DNA of 9,600 bases from Acidobacteriaceae bacterium (lineage in GTDB: Bacteria > Acidobacteriota > Terriglobia > Terriglobales > Acidobacteriaceae), in contig PLHN01000513.1 in the NCBI GenBank assembly GCA_003139975.1, positions 1 through 9,600 on the forward strand, in the 5' to 3' direction. Every line of letters begins with the position of its first letter. Positions within the stretch are counted from its first letter, which is position 1. Below are positions 5,940 to 9,600 of this stretch, one piece after another. The notes beneath the pieces were generated by a model, which did no database searches, was not told where the DNA came from, and saw only the letters and a list, made by a program, of their open reading frames with translations. The position numbers were made by a program, and so were the translations under genes.

Positions 5940-6782
5940 ATGCGGGTCACCCTTTTTGGTGCCACCGGACTGCTGGGCCAGGATCTAGTCCATGCACTGC
6001 ACGGTGAGCAACTCACCGCGCTTTCTTCCCAAGACGCGGATCTTCGCGACCGGGTACGAGTGAATCGGATCGTCTCGGATTCTCAGCCGGACTGGATCAT
6101 TCTTTCGTCAGCCTACACCGATGTCGACGGCTGCGAATCGAACCGCGACCATGCTTTGGCCGTGAACTGCGAAGGCGCCGTCCACGTGGCGCAAGCGGCC
6201 CGCCATGCGAAAGCCCGCTTGCTGTTCCTGAGCACCGACTACGTTTTCGACGGCACGAAGGGCGCACCATACGAAACCGACGATCCAAGAAATCCGATCA
6301 ACGTTTACGGGCAAACCAAAGCGCGTGCGGAAGTCCGCCTCCTCGATCTTCTCCCCGAGGTCTGCATCGTGCGAACCTCGTGGTTATTCGGCCAAGGCGG
6401 CAAGTGCTTTCCAGCGACGATTTTGAAACTGGCCTCGACGCGACCCGAAATTTTCGTAGTAAACGATCAGCGCGGCTCGCCCACGTTCACCCTCGATCTG
6501 GCATCCGCTCTCGTCGAACTCTGCCGCAACCAGGCCCGCGGCATAGTGCATGCAACTAATAGAGGGGAATGCACTTGGTACGACTTCGCAAAAGAAATTG
6601 TGCGCCAGGCCGGCTTGCCGGCCGAAGTCAAACCTGTAACTACAGCCGAATTTCCACGGCCGGCCCGCCGGCCGGCATATTCGGTACTGTCGCCAAAAAG
6701 CTTGCAAGCCCGCGGAATCCAAATGCCAGACTGGAAAGACGCCCTGCGCCGCTATCTGGCAGATGTTCCTGCACTTCCGTAG
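5940..6782 (+). CDS. rfbD: dTDP-4-dehydrorhamnose reductase (RfbD/RmlD)
   Basis: Cytoplasmic enzyme, 280 residues, that makes dTDP-L-rhamnose by NAD(P)H-dependent reduction of dTDP-4-dehydro-L-rhamnose, the last step of the RmlABCD pathway. Visible features: N-terminal Rossmann motif LFGATGLLGQDL (5-16); DWIILSSAYTDVDGCE (51-66), a conserved RmlD block; STDYVFDG (98-105) with catalytic Thr99; the YxxxK pair Tyr123/Lys127 in INVYGQTKARAE; RTSWLFG; and DQRGSPTFTLDLA. Length fits the family (about 280-300). ATG 5940 was chosen because it starts exactly at the Rossmann strand and has AGAGG 5 nt upstream. A GTG at 5868 would add 24 residues with no family match. TACAAT at 5924-5929 may be a -10 box, giving a very short leader; no -35 seen. 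The other rml genes are not in the window. It likely supplies rhamnose for the neighbouring EPS system. Confidence 0.93.
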   Translation: MRVTLFGATGLLGQDLVHALHGEQLTALSSQDADLRDRVRVNRIVSDSQPDWIILSSAYTDVDGCESNRDHALAVNCEGAVHVAQAARHAKARLLFLSTDYVFDGTKGAPYETDDPRNPINVYGQTKARAEVRLLDLLPEVCIVRTSWLFGQGGKCFPATILKLASTRPEIFVVNDQRGSPTFTLDLASALVELCRNQARGIVHATNRGECTWYDFAKEIVRQAGLPAEVKPVTTAEFPRPARRPAYSVLSPKSLQARGIQMPDWKDALRRYLADVPALP

Positions 6783-6813
6783 TTTGAAACATGCCCTCCG
6801 CGTTTGAGCAGCG

Positions 6814-6852
6814 TGCCGAAAATGCCGATACCGGGCTGCCAGTTTTTCGGCA
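6814..6852 (+). terminator. Stem-loop downstream of rfbD, possible terminator
   Basis: TGCCGAAAA (6814-6822) and TTTTCGGCA (6844-6852) are perfect 9-bp arms, 32 nt after the rfbD stop, with a 21-nt GC-rich loop. The arms themselves carry A and T runs, but no clean T-tract follows, so efficient intrinsic termination is uncertain. Confidence 0.4.
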
Positions 6853-6855
6853 TTA

Positions 6856-6878
6856 GGTCTCAGGTCTCGGGTCTCAGG
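6856..6878. repeat. 7-bp tandem repeat, three copies
   Basis: GGTCTCA (6856-6862), GGTCTCG (6863-6869), GGTCTCA (6870-6876), then GG. Three adjoining copies with one change. It directly follows the rfbD stem-loop. It could be a replication-slippage tract or a remnant of a larger family of intergenic repeats. Confidence 0.6.
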
Positions 6879-6923
6879 AGAAGCCGATCGGTCTAATTTA
6901 GCGCGGGGCGTCAAAGCACTGTA

Positions 6924-6975
6924 TGGCGAATATTTGGCGAACAAAATATTGTTTGGAAGACAAACATGTACGTAC
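6924..6975. repeat. AT-rich block with 11-bp-spaced direct repeat and small palindromes
   Basis: TGGCGAA occurs at 6924-6930 and again at 6935-6941, one helical turn apart. AATATT follows each copy. TGTTTG (6950-6955) and CAAACA (6961-6966) form a 6-bp hairpin, and GTACGTAC (6968-6975) is a perfect palindrome. The base composition is clearly richer in A+T than the flanking genes. No promoter with good spacing was found; TTGACA at 7037-7042 lacks a -10 at the right distance. Confidence 0.35.
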
Positions 6976-7113
6976 AAACCGCGTATAGACAACAAAAGAA
7001 AACGGGTTCGGGGATTTCTAGGAAGCAAAACCGGGCTTGACAACGTGTGATATATGAAAATCGCGGCTGGCATGGGCGCCTTGGGCAGGTTTTCCGGGTT
7101 CGGAGGAGGTGAA

Positions 7114-7175
7114 GGCGGTGGTTCCCACCCTGTGAACTCTCACCGCCGAGACGCCGAGGTCACAGAGAAAAGCGA
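7114..7175. repeat. Hairpin plus 8-bp-period purine-rich repeat remnant
   Basis: GGCGGTG (7114-7120) pairs with CACCGCC (7141-7147), and GTTC (7121-7124) with GAAC (7134-7137), giving an 11-bp stem with a 3-nt bulge. It runs into an 8-bp-period tract: CGCCGAGA (7144-7151), CGCCGAGG (7152-7159), TCACAGAG (7160-7167), AAAAGCGA (7168-7175). This resembles the '...CCGAGACACAGAG...' intergenic sequences I recall from acidobacteria, and is oriented opposite to the remnant at 5818-5851. Confidence 0.45.
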
Positions 7176-7299
7176 AAAAAAGAATCATGGTCGAGGTTTA
7201 GGCCGTATCGATGGTTGGTGGAACGATCTCCACCGAAAGTGATTCAGCGTGAGATTTCCAGAGCCTTGGTCCTCAACCTCTCTCTGGTACGACGAAACA

Positions 7300-7319
7300 G
7301 GCGGTGCTTTCGCACCGCC
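7300..7319. repeat. Perfect 8-bp hairpin with TTTC loop
   Basis: GGCGGTGC (7300-7307), loop TTTC, GCACCGCC (7312-7319). A strong GC stem in the convergent space between rfbD and the minus-strand secreted-protein gene. There is no T-run on the plus strand; on the minus strand CTGTTTC follows, a poor T-tract. It may stop or protect transcripts from either side. Confidence 0.45.
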
Positions 7320-7356
7320 CAGGATAACTATGCCTTGACAGAACCTTCGTTCTTAT

Positions 7357-7371
7357 CGAGGGGCACCCTCG
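7357..7371. repeat. Perfect 6-bp hairpin with GCA loop
   Basis: CGAGGG (7357-7362), GCA, CCCTCG (7366-7371). It lies between the two other hairpins of this 110-bp stretch. No T-tract follows. Confidence 0.35.
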
Positions 7372-7392
7372 GGAGTGGATTTGGATGCGCTA

Positions 7393-7407
7393 GGCGGGGG
7401 CACCGCC
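7393..7407 (-). terminator. GC hairpin just after the secreted-protein gene, possible terminator
   Basis: GGCGG (7393-7397), loop GGGCA, CCGCC (7403-7407), extended by GCG (7387-7389) with CGC (7410-7412). On the minus strand it begins about 12-17 nt after the stop codon at 7424, the usual place for a terminator. It lacks a proper T-run, so this is a moderate call. Confidence 0.35.
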
Positions 7408-7423
7408 AACGCTGAGTGGCAAA

Positions 7424-8059
7424 TTATAGGTTTCCGATGAGCAATAGCCAGGCTCCCGCGGGCTGTGCATTCGCGTAGAGAAGATCTAAGGAATGCGTGC
7501 CGCTTGTTCCTGTCCAGGTAACCGAGTCGAGATTGGGCACCGTGACATAAGGGTTGAAGCCGGGAACAACACTGCCGTCGACTTCCACGGCCACCCCGTC
7601 GTCATGGATAATCTGGATGGGGCTGCCGTTCGTAAGGCCCACGTGGCCTGTGAGTTCGATCATGATTCCCCAACTGCCGCCGCTCATCACCGTCGTGCTG
7701 CTGGCGGCCTTCCCGTGGGGAAGGTTGGGATTGGGGAGACCCGAAAACTGGAGGTTGAAAGCCATGGTCCCGCAACCATTGAGGAATTTGCCGATCGTGT
7801 AACAATGCGCCGCGTTTGCCACACCAGGCGTTTGCTGACCGATGTAGGCAATGCCATTAGTGGAAAAGGTCGCATCGGGAGTCGCCGTCGGAGCAGGAAA
7901 GGTGACATCGCTCGCTTGCGCAATGTCGACCACCCAGAGCTTTCCTTGGAAATTGCCTTGGGCGCTGGCGGCCAGTGGAAAGCACAATACTGCCACTGCC
8001 AGAAGGCTATACATCTTGAGACTTCGCTGACTGAGTGTCGTTTTCATGTTGAATTTCAT
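7424..8059 (-). CDS. Secreted protein with PA14-like 'HDDG' motif, function unknown
   Basis: A 211-residue exported protein. A clear Sec signal peptide (basic KFNMKTTLSQRSLK, hydrophobic YSLLAVAVLCFPLA, cleavage near ASA33|Q34) precedes a beta-rich mature domain of about 178 residues. The segment GIMIELTGHVGLTNGSPIQI then HDDGVAVEVDG (152-162) resembles the calcium- or sugar-contacting loop of PA14-like domains. I also recall it from secreted acidobacterial proteins, some of which carry a PEP-CTERM tag. Here the C-terminus ends WLLLIGNL with no PEP-CTERM, LPXTG or other sorting signal, so release or loose surface binding is likely. Cys86 and Cys96 could form a disulfide. The start is firm: AAGGAG lies 7 nt before ATG 8059 (see the site entry). 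It stands alone on this strand and is divergent from the sigma gene. Ligand and role are unknown; carbohydrate binding is only suggested by the motif and the EPS neighbourhood. Confidence 0.8.
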   Translation of the reverse strand: MKFNMKTTLSQRSLKMYSLLAVAVLCFPLAASAQGNFQGKLWVVDIAQASDVTFPAPTATPDATFSTNGIAYIGQQTPGVANAAHCYTIGKFLNGCGTMAFNLQFSGLPNPNLPHGKAASSTTVMSGGSWGIMIELTGHVGLTNGSPIQIIHDDGVAVEVDGSVVPGFNPYVTVPNLDSVTWTGTSGTHSLDLLYANAQPAGAWLLLIGNL

Positions 8060-8073
8060 TGTGGTTCTCCTTT
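8060..8073 (-). promoter_or_regulatory. Shine-Dalgarno of the secreted-protein gene
   Basis: On the minus strand AAGGAG lies 7 nt before ATG 8059-8057. It favours this ATG over the in-frame ATG at 8047. Confidence 0.6.
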
Positions 8074-8170
8074 TTTCGGCAACTTCAGTGCCGATTGGTT
8101 TTGACCCGTCCTCAACGTCTTGGGGAAGGCGTCATGAGCAAGCAGTTAAGGCCTTGTCATCTGCTAAAGC

Positions 8171-8211
8171 GAAATTTTTTGGGGAATTGGTCGCGTGGAA
8201 AGAAATTTTTT
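8171..8211. repeat. 10-bp direct repeat spaced 31 bp (GAAATTTTTT)
   Basis: GAAATTTTTT occurs at 8171-8180 and again at 8202-8211, a period of 31 bp or about three helical turns. Phased A/T tracts of this sort bend DNA or form UP-like or H-NS/IHF-type binding elements. The repeat is 112-152 bp upstream of the minus-strand gene and about 215 bp upstream of the sigma gene. Confidence 0.45.
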
Positions 8212-8353
8212 CGTGATCCGACGTTTTACCGCACGTTTGAGGATTTGGTATTCAAACAGCGCAAAGGGAAATAGGGCCAGCTTTCGTTCTAGTCGGTAGT
8301 GTGTGGCTGGCCGAGGGAAAATCCGGCTCTTTCCAACAAAACACACAAATCAG

Positions 8354-8382
8354 TTGACACAGTAATCGGGCAAGGCTACCTT
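8354..8382 (+). promoter_or_regulatory. Candidate promoter of the sigma-factor/kinase pair
   Basis: A perfect TTGACA (8354-8359), a 17-nt spacer, then TACCTT (8377-8382, 3 of 6 matches to TATAAT). Transcription would start near 8389 and give a leader of about 38 nt before GTG 8427. Confidence 0.4.
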
Positions 8383-8426
8383 TATTAGCCACGATTTTCG
8401 AGCCCCGTGAGTTTCTTGGGGGTGTA

Positions 8427-8999
8427 GTGTCGCAACTTCCGCCAAGAACGGTCAGCGAATTACTAGCGAACTGGCACGCGGGTGACGACAAAGCCTTGCG
8501 CGCGGCGGTTCCCCTGGTTTATGCCGAGCTCCGCCGCATCGCGCATCATTACCTACAGAAGGAACGTCCCGGTCATACCCTGCAAAGCACCGCCCTGGTG
8601 CACGAGGCTTATCTGCGCCTGGAGAAGCAAGGAGCGGCTGAATTCAAGAACCGGGAACACTTCTTAGCCATCTGCGCGCAATTGATGCGGCAGATTCTGG
8701 TGGAGTACGCACGCGGCCGCAAGGCGTGCAAACGGGATGGCGGATTCCGGCTGGAGCTGGACGACGTGCTTGCCTTCAAGACCCGCAGTGTAGATATGGT
8801 TGCACTCGACGACGCGCTGAAGGAACTGGCTAAGCTCAATGAGCAGCAGAGCCGCATTGTTGAGTTGAGATTCTTTGGCGGCCTTTCGATCGAGGAAACT
8901 GCGCTGGCCCTGAATCTGTCGCCCACCACGGTGAAGAAATATTGGGCGATGGCCAGGCTTTTTCTGCATCACCAGATGGCCCAGGCAGCAGACACATGA
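8427..8999 (+). CDS. ECF-type RNA polymerase sigma factor (TIGR02999 / Sigma70_ECF family)
   Basis: A 190-residue alternative sigma factor. The N-terminal region 2 carries the family signature [20 protein letters not shown] then [15 protein letters not shown] (about 31-65), followed by [20 protein letters not shown] (about 77-96). Region 4 (about 135-185) includes [20 protein letters not shown] and the helix-turn-helix [20 protein letters not shown]. It matches the family whose members in Acidobacteriota and Planctomycetota are often coupled to Ser/Thr kinases rather than to anti-sigma factors. The start is a GTG with GGGGG 4 nt upstream, a weak and close site; no better in-frame start was seen. 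Its stop overlaps the kinase start as ATGA, so the two are probably translationally coupled and function together. The target promoters cannot be read from the window. Confidence 0.93.
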   Translation: MSQLPPRTVSELLANWHAGDDKALRAAVPLVYAELRRIAHHYLQKERPGHTLQSTALVHEAYLRLEKQGAAEFKNREHFLAICAQLMRQILVEYARGRKACKRDGGFRLELDDVLAFKTRSVDMVALDDALKELAKLNEQQSRIVELRFFGGLSIEETALALNLSPTTVKKYWAMARLFLHHQMAQAADT

Positions 9000-9600
9000 C
9001 GCCGGAACGCTGGCAACAAATTCAGGATGTGCTGGAGAAGGCGCTGGAGCTAGCACCGGATCAGCGCTCCGGCTTTCTGGATCAGGCCTGTTCCTCCGAT
9101 CCATCTTTGCGGCAGGAAGTTGAAACCCTGCTTGCCTCCGGCGACGGCGTGCGTTCCAGCTTCCTCGAATCTTCCGCGCTGCGAGTAACGCTCACGTCAG
9201 GGACGAAGCTGGGCGAGTATGAAGTCAAATCTGTGCTCGGCTCCGGGGGCATGGGCGAGGTCTATCGCGCCCGCGATTCACGGCTCGGGCGCGACGTGGC
9301 GATCAAGGTCTTGCCGTCTTTCCTCTCGACAGATTCCGAACGGCTGCGGCGCTTCGAGCAGGAGGCGCGAGCGGCAGCGGCACTGAACCATCCCAACATT
9401 CTCGCGGTGTTTCAGATGGGAACATATGAAGGTGCGCCCTATCTGGTCTCCGAGTTGTTAGAGGGAGAAACGCTGCGAGAGCAAATCAAGCGCGGTCGTC
9501 TTTCAGTTCGCAAGGTGATTGATTATGGGGTGCAGATTGCCAGAGGGCTGGCAGCAGCGCATGAGAAAGGGATTATCCACCGCGACCTGAAGCCGGAGAA
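8996..9600 (+). CDS. Ser/Thr protein kinase (PknB-like), C-terminus beyond window
   Basis: The first 201 residues of a Hanks-type kinase. A helical N-terminal extension ([20 protein letters not shown] to about 67), common in acidobacterial kinases of this type, precedes the kinase domain. The domain shows the Gly-rich loop [14 protein letters not shown] (81-94), the ATP-anchoring Lys104 in VAIKVLP, the helix-C Glu in [16 protein letters not shown] (120-135), the hinge [13 protein letters not shown], and the catalytic loop HRDLKPE (195-201, Asp197). All catalytic residues in view are intact. The activation loop, the rest of the domain and any C-terminal sensor (TPR, WD40/TolB or PASTA repeats are common) lie outside. 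The ATG overlaps the sigma factor stop by 4 nt, so the kinase may phosphorylate that sigma factor or its regulator (inference). Confidence 0.95.
   Translation, partial: MTPERWQQIQDVLEKALELAPDQRSGFLDQACSSDPSLRQEVETLLASGDGVRSSFLESSALRVTLTSGTKLGEYEVKSVLGSGGMGEVYRARDSRLGRDVAIKVLPSFLSTDSERLRRFEQEARAAAALNHPNILAVFQMGTYEGAPYLVSELLEGETLREQIKRGRLSVRKVIDYGVQIARGLAAAHEKGIIHRDLKPE

Larger units (their letters stand above)
6783..7423. other. Gene-free region of 641 bp with hairpins and repeat remnants
   Basis: No ORF here looks real. The 62-codon frame at 7054-7242 mostly translates the repeat remnant, and the long minus-strand frame at 6384-7073 is an antisense shadow of rfbD. The stretch holds a stem-loop just after rfbD, a 3 x 7-bp tandem repeat, an AT-rich block (about 6920-7010) with small palindromes, a purine-rich repeat remnant with a hairpin, and three tight hairpins before the end of the minus-strand secreted-protein gene. 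Confidence 0.6.
8060..8426. other. Divergent intergenic region between the secreted-protein and sigma-factor genes
   Basis: A 367-bp region without a credible gene. It is A+T-richer than its flanks, with several T and A runs. It holds the Shine-Dalgarno of the minus-strand gene, a 10-bp direct repeat (8171-8211) and a candidate promoter for the sigma gene (8354-8382). I found no convincing -35/-10 pair for the minus-strand gene. Confidence 0.5.

Noticed and set aside
7037..7056. TTGACA plus TATATG as a promoter
   Set aside because: The spacer is only 8 nt, far from the 16-18 nt needed.
6384..7073. 229-codon minus-strand ORF
   Set aside because: It is antisense to rfbD for most of its length and has no recognisable domain or ribosome binding site.
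7054..7242. 62-codon plus-strand ORF starting MKIAAGMGALG
   Set aside because: About a quarter of it (roughly residues 30-41) translates the purine-rich repeat remnant, it has no Shine-Dalgarno, and the apparent TTGACA upstream has no -10 at the right spacing.
7114..7407. CRISPR array
   Set aside because: The repeated unit is a 7-bp hairpin arm with irregular spacing, not direct repeats with uniform spacers.

Overview
The window looks like chromosomal DNA from an acidobacterium (Terriglobia-like). The main clue is the right end: an ECF sigma factor of the TIGR02999 / Sigma70_ECF type overlaps a Ser/Thr kinase gene, an arrangement frequent in Acidobacteriota. Degenerate purine-rich and GC-palindromic intergenic sequences of a kind I recall from that phylum, and GC-rich genes, agree with this. 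The assignment is an inference, because no rRNA or other marker gene is present.

Left half (1-4171, minus strand): a four-gene exopolysaccharide (EPS) operon. In transcription order it encodes a Wza-like outer-membrane export protein, a GumC/Wzz-type chain-length and co-polymerase protein, a BY-kinase-like (CpsD/CapB-type) P-loop protein whose nucleotide-binding motifs are eroded, and a polyprenyl-phosphate glycosylphosphotransferase. The last gene runs off the window just as its catalytic domain begins. The last three genes are packed tightly (ATGA overlap, then a 2-nt gap). Together they would start the lipid-linked repeat unit, set polymer length and carry the polymer out of the cell.

Centre (4172-6782): a 341-bp divergent intergenic region unusually rich in inverted repeats separates the EPS operon from a plus-strand run of genes. 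These encode a NarL/LuxR-type regulator whose receiver domain has lost the phospho-acceptor Asp and other switch residues, a small four-helix membrane protein of unknown function, and RfbD (dTDP-4-dehydrorhamnose reductase). RfbD suggests rhamnose in the polymer, although no rmlA, rmlB or rmlC is visible.

Right half (6783-9600): a 641-bp gene-free stretch holds hairpins and repeat remnants. After it comes a minus-strand gene for a secreted protein with a PA14-like 'HDDG...DG' motif. A 367-bp divergent region separates that gene from the sigma factor / kinase pair, which reads to the window's end. The kinase is cut off right after its catalytic HRDLKPE motif.

The most interesting points are two degenerate signalling proteins (pseudo-BY-kinase and phospho-acceptor-less response regulator) on either side of the EPS structural genes, and the dyad-rich control region between the divergent units. 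The system as a whole resembles known Wzx/Wzy-type EPS loci. I see no wholly new class of system.
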